Shown here: one piece after another, positions 54,601 through 62,616 of the stretch
Position numbering within the stretch: position 1 is the first letter of the stretch
How the letters are laid out: each line of letters opens with the position of its first letter
Translations under genes and position numbers: made by a program
NCBI RefSeq assembly: GCF_025989125.1
Contig: NZ_JAPDNR010000001.1
Coordinates: forward strand, 4,948,087-5,012,086
Length of the DNA stretch: 64,000 nucleotides
From: Chitinophaga nivalis
Lineage (GTDB): Bacteria; Bacteroidota; Bacteroidia; Chitinophagales; Chitinophagaceae
Reading direction: 5' to 3'
Notes under the pieces: model-generated
Database searches by the model: none
Told to the model about the DNA's origin: nothing
The model's input: the letters and a program-made list of their open reading frames with translations, nothing else

Positions 54601-54889
54601 TTTCAAAGCCAATCGCCGTAAAACGAAAAGTATACGGGCCGCCGGCTGGTAATCCGGTAAAAGTGAAGATGCCCGCTCCATTGGATTGGGCGGCGGTTTC
54701 CACGCCGGTGTTACTGTTGCGGGCGATGACGGAGATGCCCGGCAATACTTCTTTGCGTTCGTTTTGCACGATACCGGTCACGCTTACACTTTTTTCCTGT
54801 GCCCATACTGTTAAAGGCAACCATAAAGCCAGCATAAAAAAAGCACGTAACCATTTTTTCTTACACGTGCGTGCGTAAATAAGATACAT
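51623..54889 (-). CDS. SusC/RagA-family TonB-dependent receptor
   Basis: A 1088-residue outer-membrane transporter. An N-terminal signal, the carboxypeptidase-like DUF4480 domain (VTGIVQNERKEVLPG...), the plug with NQVVVVGYGIQRRQAITGAV and VTSFGQAIAGKLPGVQVIQNSG, and the 22-strand barrel ending in an aromatic residue are all seen. It is the first gene of the SusC-SusD-hydrolase operon. About 230 bp upstream, at 55117-55143, is an inverted repeat that contains the 19-bp motif also found near metY and the serine acetyltransferase gene. Confidence 0.93.
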   Translation of the reverse strand: MYLIYARTCKKKWLRAFFMLALWLPLTVWAQEKSVSVTGIVQNERKEVLPGISVIARNSNTGVETAAQSNGAGIFTFTGLPAGGPYTFRFTAIGFETRQLAGQVIQAGKPLQLTIVLQEATSALNQVVVVGYGIQRRQAITGAVTSIRAADLKDQPVTSFGQAIAGKLPGVQVIQNSGAPGGSISIRIRGLNSISAGTDPLYVIDGIPLSNDLKNLQGSTDVVNITGQASFQKAPDPLSTLNSDDIASIDVLKDAAASAIYGSRAANGVVLITTKKGKISGPPAFSYNMYAGFQQVSKKIKMLDAYQWAKLTFDAKNTAYLDNVPGAKITDDNATRGNANYQLPPEILPYLQGQPGLTNTDWQDALFRNAPVQNHTLSAAGGNDKFQYYISGNYFDQQGVIINSGYKRYGLRANLTAALTPKLKVGVTVNPTVDHYDLVNSEGPWTFDGILSNALKASPIFPVYNADGTFATNKQNTWAYGYSGGENPVALASQIYDKMDHIRNLGSVYGEYEIIKGLKFKTFFAADINHFSRNFFRPSTLGSYKPVQQAAPTIPKGSAQTALAVNWIWENTLNYQFEIGSRHKFDVLAGYTSQKNNTRASETLGTGFPNDAVRTINAATITSGTSSESQWSLLSYLGRVNYSFADKYFLSGSIRSDGSSRFGAHNKWGYFPAVSAGWLISNEGFFKVPFISELKARISYGSSGNFQIANYGAYDLMASNNYVLGPGTGTAVNGVGVTQPGNPDLTWEKTVQLNAGIDIGLLSNRIYLSADYYRATTSDLLLNVPVPLSSGFGTALKNVGKVQNSGFEFGVTSRNLTGALVWNTSFNISANKNKVLQLGSTNAPIISDGGNGTISQLYITQVGAPIGSYYGYVNGGVFRDAEEVKGYPHYPTAKPGDRRFVDVKEDGKIDANDRTTIGSYFPDFIWGLTNEFRYKNFDLTVSLQAVQGNEILNLQRRFLFNAEGNGNQMAEVMSYWKSPTDPGDGNAMRANRVTNANSAQISSFHVEDGSFVRLRNLTIGYTIDPKVVRNKINGLRIYVSGQNIYTWTRYTGYNPEVNARPDSPLSQGEDYGTYPLPRTFTAGLNLTF

Positions 54890-55261
54890 AGGTAACTTTG
54901 GTTTAATAAACTACATAGCCACTCCGGCGGATCTATACCGCGTGAACAGGGAAGACTATACGAAAAGCCGGTTAATAAAATTTAATGATGTACTCCGGGA
55001 CCTGCGCGAACAGATTTTATTTATTTAGAGATTCAGGTTGAACGGGTGATCACAGTTGCTATAGTTTCCTTTCATGCAGACCCGTTGTTTTATAAAGATA
55101 AAATTAATAACAACTTTTTAGTCTACCAAATTAATAGACTAAATAAATCAACAATGCGTGCGGCAGGACCGCAGCAAATATACAAGGTATCTGTATAGGA
55201 AAGACAAGGGGACATCGCTTCCCGGAGGGATTGTTACTATATGGCTGCTGCCCGCAGCCAT
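54890..55261. promoter_or_regulatory. upstream region of the SusCD operon with 9-bp inverted repeat
   Basis: No gene. TTTAGTCTA (55117-55125) and TAGACTAAA (55135-55143) form a perfect 9-bp inverted repeat with a 9-bp spacer. On the minus strand it includes CTATTAATTTGGTAGACTA (55137-55119), the second copy of the 19-bp motif. It is a candidate operator for the SusCD operon. Confidence 0.55.
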
Positions 55262-55307
55262 AAAAAAAGGTTTACGCCGCGGTAATGGTCCGGCAGCGTA
55301 AACCTTT
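55262..55307 (-). terminator. terminator of the small acidic protein gene
   Basis: AAAGGTTTACGC pairs with GCGTAAACCTTT, followed on the minus strand by a T7 tract. It lies 18 bp beyond the stop at 55325. Confidence 0.8.
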
Positions 55308-55324
55308 CATGTAAGGCATTTATA

Positions 55325-55630
55325 CTATTTACGGGTATAGAGGAGGATATCTTCCTCTCCCGGCTCGATTTCGTTCAGGGGTTCTTCCCATCCCTGCGGC
55401 AGCGGAAAAATGGTATGCAGGCTACCCATCAGTTCCAGCCATCCGCTCATCTCATCCGACACTTCCACGCCTTCTCCCCTGTCTACATTAAACACCAGGA
55501 AAGTCACCTCTCCGGGATATGCATATACTTTATATCCTGAGATACCGGTTACATCTTTCCAGCGTACGACTGTATCGATGCCTTCATCATATTTTACAGA
55601 GAGTTTCTGTTCGTCAAAAAGTATGTCCAT
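55325..55630 (-). CDS. small acidic protein, unknown function
   Basis: A 101-residue cytosolic-type protein, acidic (EIEPGEEDILLY at the C-terminus), with a central beta-rich stretch (VTFLVFNVDRGEGVEVSDEM). No domain is recognised, although its size, acidity and aromatic composition resemble some immunity proteins. No toxin gene is next to it. It has its own terminator. Confidence 0.5.
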   Translation of the reverse strand: MDILFDEQKLSVKYDEGIDTVVRWKDVTGISGYKVYAYPGEVTFLVFNVDRGEGVEVSDEMSGWLELMGSLHTIFPLPQGWEEPLNEIEPGEEDILLYTRK

Positions 55631-55728
55631 GCCGCAAAGGTATTATTTTTTTTAATGCCCGAAGCAGCAGCAAAGGGCAGCTGCAGCAGCGCTGTCCTAT
55701 AACAGGAATGGATATACGTTTTATATAT

Positions 55729-56163
55729 TTATGATAATGATTGCGAGAAGTGATGAGCCGTAATCGTATAGCCATGGTTCAGGTATAGACGGTGGGCAGT
55801 GGTGCGTTGATGGCCCGAATCCAGCGTTACCTTCTGCACCCCTGCCTCAGCAGCCAGTGCTTTAATATGCCGCAGCAACACCGACGCATAGCCTTTTCCC
55901 TGATAGGCCGGTAAGGTTACCAGGTCATCAATATAAATAATCCTGCCATTGACCAGGTTATGTATGTAACGATAACCGGCGCAGGTCACCACTTTGGTGT
56001 CATCTTCATCTGCAGTGAGATAAATCAGGTGAAAACCTTCTTCCGCCATTTCTTTCAGCTGGGCTACCAGGCGATCCGGAGAGATATGCGGACGCAGGTG
56101 TAAGAGGGTTTCACTGCAGGCTTGCCGGGATGCATCGTCCAGGGCTGTTTTAACGATTCTCAT
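55729..56163 (-). CDS. GNAT-family acetyltransferase
   Basis: A 144-residue protein counted from the ATG at 56163 (MRIVKTALDDASRQ); the longer frame to 56247 runs through the operator of the divergent MocR gene and is rejected. The acetyl-CoA loop is IDDLVTLPAYQGKGYASVLLRHIKALA and the late VTLDSGHQRTTAHRLYLNHGY is typical. It is divergent from the MocR-type regulator, which probably controls it. Confidence 0.85.
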   Translation of the reverse strand: MRIVKTALDDASRQACSETLLHLRPHISPDRLVAQLKEMAEEGFHLIYLTADEDDTKVVTCAGYRYIHNLVNGRIIYIDDLVTLPAYQGKGYASVLLRHIKALAAEAGVQKVTLDSGHQRTTAHRLYLNHGYTITAHHFSQSLS

Positions 56164-56225
56164 GTTATGGGTTTGTATCGTGATCAAAAAAACGCTTGTT
56201 TTTTTCTTCAAAATTAATTCCATCA

Positions 56226-56266
56226 GGACTATCTTAGTAGTCCACATTACAATTAGTGAATAGTCC
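56226..56266. promoter_or_regulatory. MocR/PdxR-type repeat operator
   Basis: Three half-sites: GGACTA (56226-56231), TAGTCC (56238-56243) and TAGTCC (56261-56266). The first two are inverted, the last two are direct repeats 23 bp apart, as described for MocR-type regulators. On the minus strand the middle site reads AATGTGGACTA, close to the PdxR-type sequence. It lies between the divergent GNAT gene and the MocR gene, ending two bases before the ATG at 56269. Confidence 0.7.
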
Positions 56267-56268
56267 AG

Positions 56269-57735
56269 ATGTTACCTTTTCAAACACTCCTGCAACCCGA
56301 TAAGCAGCTGAAACAACACGTTTACCAGCAGATTGCCGGCCGCCTGATTAACCTGATCCAGGAAGGCATCCTGCAGCCCGGTAGCTATCTGCCCGGCAGC
56401 CGGGTTATGGCCGATCTATTACAGCTGCACCGCAAAACCGTGATCGCGGCCTATGAAGAGTTACTGAGCCAGGACTGGATTGTGGCCATCCCCCGCAAGG
56501 GCATGATGGTAGCCACCAATCTGCCGCTGATGAAGCCCAGGAGCTATCAACCGGCCGTATCGCCCTATGCACAAACGCCCGGCTTCCGGTTCAATACGCA
56601 GATTCCTTCGCTGCCAGCGCAGGTAGCGCCCACCAAAACCCGGTTGGTTGTCAATGATGGGGCACCTGACGTCAGACTGGCTCCCCTGGAAGAATGGATA
56701 AAGGCCTGCCGGAGCATTATCCAAAGTCCGCAATACCCCAAGCGCCTGACACAGGGGCCTACGGCAGGCAGTGAAAACCTGCGGCAGGAAACCATCCGGT
56801 ATCTCAGCCACACCAGAGGCCTCCGGCTGGACCTGCAGAATATACTGATCACCAGAGGTGCGCAGATGGCCATTTACCTCGCCGCTTCTTTGCTGGTGAA
56901 GAAAGGAGACGCCGTGATTGTAGCCTCGCCCAATTACTTTTATGCAGACCAGTGTTTTGAGCAACTGGGTGCGCAACTCCTGCGGGTACCGGCAGACCAG
57001 GATGGCATTGATACAGATGCGGTGGAACAATTATGCCGCACCCGTAAGATCCGTTGTCTGTATATTATCAGTCACCACCACCACCCTACCACAGTCACGC
57101 TCAGTGCAGTGCGCCGTATGAAACTGTTACAGCTGATACGCACCTATCAGCTGGCCGTTATAGAAGATGACTATGATTACGACTACCACTACCCCACGGC
57201 CCCCATACTGCCGCTGGCCAGTGCAGACCATGGCGGTCATGTCATCTATATCGGCTCCATGACCAAATCGCTGGGCCTATCTATCCGTATCGGGTATATG
57301 ATTGCGCCGGCAGCCTTCATTGAAGCTGCCACGGCTTTGCGTCGCCTGATGGACCTGCGTGGCGATAACCTGTCGGAAGAAGCCCTCGCCTTATTGCTGG
57401 CCGATGGGACGATTGAACGACACCTTAAAAAGTCCAACAAGATTTATCATGAAAGGCGGGATCTGTTATGCCGGCTATTGACAGCTAAATTAGGAGATGC
57501 CGTAGATTTTGTACCGCCGAATGGCGGCATGGCGTTATGGCTGCCCTTCCACCGCCGCCACCCACTGCCGGTACTGGCAACTAAAGCAGCCGCACAGGGC
57601 GTGGCCATCAGTGATGGCGCTCATTACAATTACGGTGGCCTGTCGTTGAATGCCCTGCGTTTCGGATTTGCCTCGCTTAATCCCAAAGAGATCACCACTG
57701 TGGTGAATATACTGGCAGGTATCTTACAAACGTGA
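56269..57735 (+). CDS. MocR/PdxR-family regulator (GntR HTH + aminotransferase domain)
   Basis: A 488-residue fusion. The N-terminal GntR-type winged helix has QQIAGRLINLIQEGILQPGSYLPGSR and LLQLHRKTVIAAYEELLSQDWI. The remaining 380 residues are a class I aminotransferase domain, with TRGAQMAIYLAASLL and the PLP Lys in YIGSMTKSLGLSIRIGY. Such regulators use PLP, sometimes with an amine, as effector and control amine or PLP metabolism. It is divergent from the GNAT gene, with a repeat operator between them. Confidence 0.92.
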   Translation: MLPFQTLLQPDKQLKQHVYQQIAGRLINLIQEGILQPGSYLPGSRVMADLLQLHRKTVIAAYEELLSQDWIVAIPRKGMMVATNLPLMKPRSYQPAVSPYAQTPGFRFNTQIPSLPAQVAPTKTRLVVNDGAPDVRLAPLEEWIKACRSIIQSPQYPKRLTQGPTAGSENLRQETIRYLSHTRGLRLDLQNILITRGAQMAIYLAASLLVKKGDAVIVASPNYFYADQCFEQLGAQLLRVPADQDGIDTDAVEQLCRTRKIRCLYIISHHHHPTTVTLSAVRRMKLLQLIRTYQLAVIEDDYDYDYHYPTAPILPLASADHGGHVIYIGSMTKSLGLSIRIGYMIAPAAFIEAATALRRLMDLRGDNLSEEALALLLADGTIERHLKKSNKIYHERRDLLCRLLTAKLGDAVDFVPPNGGMALWLPFHRRHPLPVLATKAAAQGVAISDGAHYNYGGLSLNALRFGFASLNPKEITTVVNILAGILQT

Positions 57736-57749
57736 AAGGCTACACGCCG

Positions 57750-58640
57750 TTAAGAAGTGAGCCGGAAGCTGATGCGGAATAAGCCTGTAGCGCCGGCATC
57801 GTTATCGGAGGCCAGGTGTAATATCCAGGAATCAGCTGTGATGGATTCCACACAGATGCCTTCTATTTTCTGTTGTTTCAATACCTCACTGACAGCGCCT
57901 AAAGCCACGTATCCGTCGCAGGTAAGTGCCCGGTGGTGCAGCCGGGTACTGACATTCGTTATCCAGGCAATATAACTATCTCCGATTTCCCCGTCGTCAT
58001 AGGCATTGGCCGTGGCTTCCACCGATACCGCCAGTAACAGCAGGTCGTGCTGTGCCACGTAACACAGTTCCGATATGCCGGTAAACAGCGGGGTATCTTT
58101 AATACCGGTATCCACCGCTATCATGGTCAACGATATGGGTGCTGCCGTTGTTTCTATGTCCGGTACCGTCACCAGCAGGTGATTGGTACGATGGGTATCG
58201 TTGCCCCGGTTGGCCCACACCAGTTTATCACCAATGATCGTAGCCCCTTCTATATTCAGTTCCGTTAACCCGGCCTGTTGTAATGCCGGTATCAGCGGAT
58301 TGGGATAAAAGAGCGGGGTGCCAGCGTTGGATAACGGGATGGAGATGAGTTGTTCCCGTTGCGGGGTGGCCGCGGAACCAATCAGCAATAAAGTAGTTAC
58401 ACCTTCCCATTCCCGTATCACAGCCGCTTCCAGGTCGGCCTTCTGCGCCTTGGGAATGCGGGGAACTGTTGTCTCAAAAAGCGGAATGCGGGCTATTTCC
58501 TGGTACTGGGTGTCCATTACCCGCACATAGGTGGCATCGTCGCCCACCAGGTAAAGTTTGTCCTGATGATATACTATAGCTGATCCGGAAGGAAAGTCCG
58601 GCAGCAAAGCTGTTTGCAATAAGGTTACGGTGGCTTGCAT
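57750..58640 (-). CDS. beta-propeller-like protein, unknown function
   Basis: A 296-residue protein from the ATG at 58640 (MQATVTLLQTALLPDF). Sequence such as GSAIVYHQDKLYLVGDDATYVRVMDTQYQEI and NIEGATIIGDKLVWANRGNDT has the repeated hydrophobic/Gly pattern of propeller blades, and it resembles a Bacteroidota family of unknown function (DUF6929, from memory and unverified). It lies convergent to the MocR gene with a 14-bp gap. No signal peptide is apparent. Confidence 0.6.
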   Translation of the reverse strand: MQATVTLLQTALLPDFPSGSAIVYHQDKLYLVGDDATYVRVMDTQYQEIARIPLFETTVPRIPKAQKADLEAAVIREWEGVTTLLLIGSAATPQREQLISIPLSNAGTPLFYPNPLIPALQQAGLTELNIEGATIIGDKLVWANRGNDTHRTNHLLVTVPDIETTAAPISLTMIAVDTGIKDTPLFTGISELCYVAQHDLLLLAVSVEATANAYDDGEIGDSYIAWITNVSTRLHHRALTCDGYVALGAVSEVLKQQKIEGICVESITADSWILHLASDNDAGATGLFRISFRLTS

Positions 58641-58910
58641 CTGATATGATTCCTGTAGTCTACAAATTAGATAATTACCGGCAGCTTTCACCGGTAATAT
58701 TTTTCATATAGCGGTTACCGTTAACGGTTGATCGATAATACACGGCATTTCGTATATCAACCAAACAGGCTACCAGTTTCACCCTATTAAAATCTGATCT
58801 GGTCAAAATTATCAAAACTGAATCTGTTCTAGTATTATTTTTTGATAGAAATTTGCACCTGTATAATCACCGGCCGGTTGTACACCTACCATAAAAAAAA
58901 TAAACAGACT

Positions 58911-59423
58911 ATGCAATTTTTAAAAAGTACACCCGAAGATATTTCCGTTATTATGGAGCTTTATGAAGCTGCCACTGCTTATCAACATTTATATACCGAC
59001 CGGGTGTGGAAAGGATTTGACCCGGCGATGATTGAAAGAGAAATAGCAGAAGGGCGGCAATGGAAAATCGTGATAGATCAGCAGGTAGCCTGTGTTTTTC
59101 TGATCACGGAAAGTGATCCGTACATCTGGCTGGAAATGAACGCCGACCCGGCAGTGTATATCCACCGGATCAGTACCAATCCTGCTTTCAGAGGCAACTC
59201 TTTCGTGAAGCATATTATTAACTGGGCGAAGGAATTTGCGCGGGAACAAAATAAACTGTTCATCAGAGTAGATACCGGCTGTCCCAATCCGAAACTGGAA
59301 GATTATTATCTCCGCTGTGGTTTTACCCCCAAAGGCATTACCCATGTAGGAGAAACAGACACGCTGCCGAAACATTACCAGAATAATGACTATGCGTTGT
59401 TTGAAATGAAAGTGGATGCGTAA
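58911..59423 (+). CDS. GNAT-family acetyltransferase
   Basis: A 170-residue protein from the ATG at 58911 (MQFLKSTPEDISVIM); an earlier frame to 58842 adds residues without homology. The acetyl-CoA loop is IHRISTNPAFRGNSFVKHIINWAKEFA, and IRVDTGCPNPKLEDYYLRCGF follows with the usual C-terminal strands. The canonical QxxGxG/A is weak (FRGNSF), so cofactor binding might be altered. The substrate is unknown. Confidence 0.78.
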   Translation: MQFLKSTPEDISVIMELYEAATAYQHLYTDRVWKGFDPAMIEREIAEGRQWKIVIDQQVACVFLITESDPYIWLEMNADPAVYIHRISTNPAFRGNSFVKHIINWAKEFAREQNKLFIRVDTGCPNPKLEDYYLRCGFTPKGITHVGETDTLPKHYQNNDYALFEMKVDA

Positions 59424-59514
59424 CCGGCAACTGAAAGGGCATCTGTATGTACCTGGATGCAGGCGCCCTTTGGGTTTATTCAGCATAGTAACCAGTCAGT
59501 TACATTAGATTTGA

Positions 59515-59564
59515 TTTGCGAAACTTCCTTTATCTTCGGAAAAGATTACCTGTATTTTCGCAAA
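59515..59564 (+). promoter_or_regulatory. promoter with 9-bp inverted repeat upstream of a GNAT gene
   Basis: TTTGCGAAA (59515-59523) and TTTCGCAAA (59556-59564) form a perfect inverted repeat 32 bp apart. The second arm overlaps a -7-like TATTTTCG (59553-59560). The start codon is 19 bp downstream. Confidence 0.5.
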
Positions 59565-59582
59565 CAATATTATATAAGGCAT

Positions 59583-60023
59583 ATGAACATCTGTCAGGTT
59601 AACAAAGCAGACTACCCACAGTTGCTCCAGGTATGGGAAGCATCTGTAAGAGCCACACATGATTTCCTAACGGAAACGGATATACAATACTTTAAACCGT
59701 TAATATTAAATACCTATTTTGATGCGGTCAGCTTATGCTGTACGAAAGATGAAACCGGACAGATTACCGGCTTTATGGGCACCGCGGATAACAAGGTAGA
59801 GATGTTATTTATTCATCCGGATACCCGGGGCAAAGGTGTGGGCAAAGCGTTGCTACGCCACGGCATCACACAGCTCCACATTACCGAAGTGGATGTAAAT
59901 GAGCAGAACGAACAGGCGGTTGGATTTTACCGCCACATGGGGTTTCAGGTGGTACACCGCTCTCCGGTAGACGGCATGGGCAAACCGTTCCCGATATTAT
60001 CCATGGTATTACAGCCGGCATAA
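59583..60023 (+). CDS. GNAT-family acetyltransferase, YjaB-like
   Basis: A 146-residue protein counted from the ATG at 59583 (MNICQVNKADYPQLL). ATHDFLTETDIQYFKPLI, VEMLFIHPDTRGKGVGKALLRHGI and VDVNEQNEQAVGFYRHMGF match the small YjaB-like GNAT group, whose physiological substrate is not settled. The longer frame to 59457 passes through an inverted repeat and promoter and is rejected. A terminator follows at 60043. Confidence 0.85.
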   Translation: MNICQVNKADYPQLLQVWEASVRATHDFLTETDIQYFKPLILNTYFDAVSLCCTKDETGQITGFMGTADNKVEMLFIHPDTRGKGVGKALLRHGITQLHITEVDVNEQNEQAVGFYRHMGFQVVHRSPVDGMGKPFPILSMVLQPA

Positions 60024-60042
60024 TACGGGCTGATACCTGCTT

Positions 60043-60080
60043 AACACGGGTACTACTACGGATGCAGTAACCCGTGTTTT
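60043..60080 (+). terminator. terminator of the YjaB-like gene
   Basis: AACACGGGT pairs with ACCCGTGTT (with a further 3 bp beyond one mismatch), followed by TTTATT. Confidence 0.65.
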
Positions 60081-60087
60081 ATTACTT

Positions 60088-60747
60088 TCATTTATCCGTT
60101 ACCGTTACCAGCAGTGGCGAATTATACATACTCACCGGAGAAATAATCATCTCCGATAACGGCAGCTTGCTACCATATACTTCCTGCATCTTCGCCTTTA
60201 CTTCCGGTCTGCTGAGATCGAAATCCTTCAGGGGTTGTAAGGCCCCTATTTCCAATCCTGTAGCCGCTTTATAGATCTTCCATACCAATTCTGAACAATA
60301 AATCCGGTCGTCTGACCAGCCAAAATAAAAATCATAATTCTTGCCCTGGTACTTCGCGCCGGCTGTCTTCATTTTTTCCAGCACCGCCGGCGTGAGTACA
60401 CTATCTGCCTGCCGAAGCCGACGGATCACATAGTGTTTATCTTTGCCCCGCGCAATCCACTCCTGCAGGGGCGTATATCGTACCGGTTGCAATGCTTCAT
60501 ATACATACCAGTTGCCTGCTTTCTTAAAAATAATACCGCAGTGACTATACTTAGAGTGCGTAGCCAGCTGAATAGCGGTACTCAGCGAAGATTGTGATAC
60601 CTGGAATATAATATCTCCTTCGCGTATATCCGCTACCGTTTGCCGGCTCACTTCCGTTGTTGCACGCACGGGAACTCCCGCCGTTAAGGCGCCGGCGGTT
60701 AACCCTGCCAGCATCACCATCCACACTGCTTTGCTCCGTACAGACAT
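60088..60747 (-). CDS. YiiX/YebB-like NlpC/P60-family cysteine hydrolase
   Basis: A 219-residue protein with a signal peptide (MSVRSKAVWMVMLAGLTAGALTAG). The core matches the permuted NlpC/P60 fold: IREGDIIFQVSQSSLSTAIQLATHSKYSHCGI holds the catalytic His, and DDRIYCSELVWKIYK the Cys. These exported or membrane-linked enzymes may cleave peptidoglycan or act on lipids. The gene convergently faces the GNAT gene. Confidence 0.8.
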   Translation of the reverse strand: MSVRSKAVWMVMLAGLTAGALTAGVPVRATTEVSRQTVADIREGDIIFQVSQSSLSTAIQLATHSKYSHCGIIFKKAGNWYVYEALQPVRYTPLQEWIARGKDKHYVIRRLRQADSVLTPAVLEKMKTAGAKYQGKNYDFYFGWSDDRIYCSELVWKIYKAATGLEIGALQPLKDFDLSRPEVKAKMQEVYGSKLPLSEMIISPVSMYNSPLLVTVTDK

Positions 60748-60861
60748 ATCCTGATTTTTTTTACAAATGTAATGGCTATCGGCCAGAGAAGTGCCGGCGA
60801 TGGTGGCAAAATCCTGTTAAAACCCCTACAAGATTACTTTCCTCACTTTATTCTGCTACTT

Positions 60862-60894
60862 GTTGGTCACCACCTGTTTTTTTATATACCTTTG
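60862..60894 (+). promoter_or_regulatory. promoter of the phosphotransferase gene
   Basis: GTTG near 60862-60865, about 21 bp, then TACCTTTG (60887-60894) match the Bacteroidota consensus. The element lies inside the longer reading frame, supporting the downstream start at 60919. Confidence 0.6.
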
Positions 60895-60918
60895 ACCCCC
60901 CTTTTAAATTTCACGTCC

Positions 60919-61914
60919 ATGCAACACTTCCCTGTTTCCAACTCCAACCTTTCTGCCAGCGCCCTGGCCACGTGGCTACAACATCAATATCAGCTCAGTG
61001 GTACTATACAATGCCGTATTATTAAAGCGGGTATCAATGATACTTACCTGGTTGATACCGGCAGCCACAAATATGTATTCCGGGTGTATAGCCTCCACTG
61101 GCGTACCCGCGCCGAGATCGAGGCAGAGCTGCAACTCTTGCTGTTCCTGCAGGAAAATCAGCTGTCGGTATCCTACCCCATTGCCGACCCGCAGCAACAA
61201 TACCTGCAGGTGCTGCCCGCGCCGGAAGGCGACCGTTACGGCGTGTTGTTCTCCTATGCCGACGGCGAGAAGCTGCATCAATATGCCGATGAAGTACATT
61301 ACCAGATAGGCGTGCTGATGGCACGGTTCCACCAGCTTACCCATCACCGGACATTAAACAGAGTTACCTATACACCGCAGTTGCTATTGGTGGATTCGCT
61401 CGAAAAGATCGGACAGTTTTTATCTGCCGGTACCGAAGAAATGCATTTTATGCAGGCCGCCCAACAATATCTGCTGGCGACACTCAACCAGGCCGATACG
61501 GCAGCCATCCGCCACGGAGGCGTACACCTGGATATCTGGTATGATAACCTGAACATTAATACCGCGCATCAGGTCACCCTTTTTGACTTCGACTTTTGCG
61601 GCAATGGCTGGCTATGTATAGATATTGCCTATTACCTGCTGCAGCTCAGTAACATGATTCGCGATGAGGCTACTTTCCAGGTCAAACAGGCTTGCTTCCT
61701 GGAAGGCTATACTTCCATTACATCCATCAGCGAGGAAGAAAAACGGTTGTTACCTGCCCTCGGCGTCAGTGTATATTTCTTTTATCTGGGGGTACAATGT
61801 GCGCGGTATGACAACTGGTCGAATTCCTTTTTAAGTGAAAGTTACCTGAAACGGTTCATCAACCAGCTGGTGAAGCGGTACTATGATCTTCATCAGCTGG
61901 GAACTCCATCATAA
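60919..61914 (+). CDS. APH-family phosphotransferase (homoserine-kinase-like)
   Basis: A 331-residue protein counted from the ATG at 60919 (MQHFPVSNSNL). GINDTYLVDTGSHKYVFRVYS is the nucleotide-binding start with its Lys, and the Brenner-type catalytic loop HGGVHLDIWYDNLNI (HxDxxxxN) is followed by the metal-binding LFDFDFCGNGWLCIDIAYYL. The family covers homoserine, choline, fructosamine and antibiotic kinases, so the substrate is open. An upstream start at 60772 would include the promoter and is rejected. Confidence 0.82.
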   Translation: MQHFPVSNSNLSASALATWLQHQYQLSGTIQCRIIKAGINDTYLVDTGSHKYVFRVYSLHWRTRAEIEAELQLLLFLQENQLSVSYPIADPQQQYLQVLPAPEGDRYGVLFSYADGEKLHQYADEVHYQIGVLMARFHQLTHHRTLNRVTYTPQLLLVDSLEKIGQFLSAGTEEMHFMQAAQQYLLATLNQADTAAIRHGGVHLDIWYDNLNINTAHQVTLFDFDFCGNGWLCIDIAYYLLQLSNMIRDEATFQVKQACFLEGYTSITSISEEEKRLLPALGVSVYFFYLGVQCARYDNWSNSFLSESYLKRFINQLVKRYYDLHQLGTPS

Positions 61915-61920
61915 TATCCC

Positions 61921-62556
61921 TTAATGATATATCCACAACAGTACCGGCTTACCGGGTTTGTCCAGGTAAGTCTGTACGGTTTCAAAGTAAGCGGGGTTTA
62001 AAGTAGGGCAGCCATCGCTGCGGCATAGTCCTTGTAATTGCGCTTCCTCGGGTACGCAGGCATGGCCGTGCAATACCACAAACCGTTCAAAGGCACGGCT
62101 GTTGCTACTGTCCAGCCCATATAACTTATAGGCCGTACCGAAACGACCATTGTATTTGCCGCCAATCCGGTAGCGCCCCAGCGAAGAACAGCGGCTGCCA
62201 TTTACGTTGGAGAAAACGGGTTTTTCCACCCGGTAATCCGGTCCCTGGCCGTGGCATACCAGGCCCTTACTCAGGATCCGCCGCCTGCGCAGATCATAAC
62301 ATACAAAACGGGGATTGCCCGAAAAAACGCGGAAATCAATCAGCAAAGCATATTGCGTGTTGTAACCATGTGCGGCCGCATACTGTTGCAGCTGTGCGGC
62401 TTTTTTATGTACCCGTTGCGGGTCCAGTACAGCATAACCAGCTTCCCGTTGCGGTATTGCCGGCGTCTTTTTGTTTTCTTCACAAGCAGATAAAAACAGG
62501 CCTACCGGCAACAACCCTACGAAAAACAGGTAACGGCATCTTTCTAAAAATGTCAT
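61921..62556 (-). CDS. murein L,D-transpeptidase-like catalytic domain lipoprotein
   Basis: A 211-residue lipoprotein from the ATG at 62556, lipobox LFLSAC. The mature part has FVCYDLRRRRILSKGLVCHGQG, the HG of the catalytic site, FSNVNGSRCSSLGRYRIGGKYNG, a second His in FVVLHGHACV, and the catalytic Cys in SDGCPTLNPAYF. This is the family Pfam calls L,D-transpeptidase catalytic domain (PF13645), of uncertain role in peptidoglycan. A further ATG at 62589 is possible. It is convergent with the phosphotransferase gene, 6 bp away. Confidence 0.82.
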   Translation of the reverse strand: MTFLERCRYLFFVGLLPVGLFLSACEENKKTPAIPQREAGYAVLDPQRVHKKAAQLQQYAAAHGYNTQYALLIDFRVFSGNPRFVCYDLRRRRILSKGLVCHGQGPDYRVEKPVFSNVNGSRCSSLGRYRIGGKYNGRFGTAYKLYGLDSSNSRAFERFVVLHGHACVPEEAQLQGLCRSDGCPTLNPAYFETVQTYLDKPGKPVLLWIYH

Positions 62557-62616
62557 ATTCCTATAGATACAGAAAAATATATTTTCCATATCCGGTCAAT
62601 ATATTTTTAAGGATGA

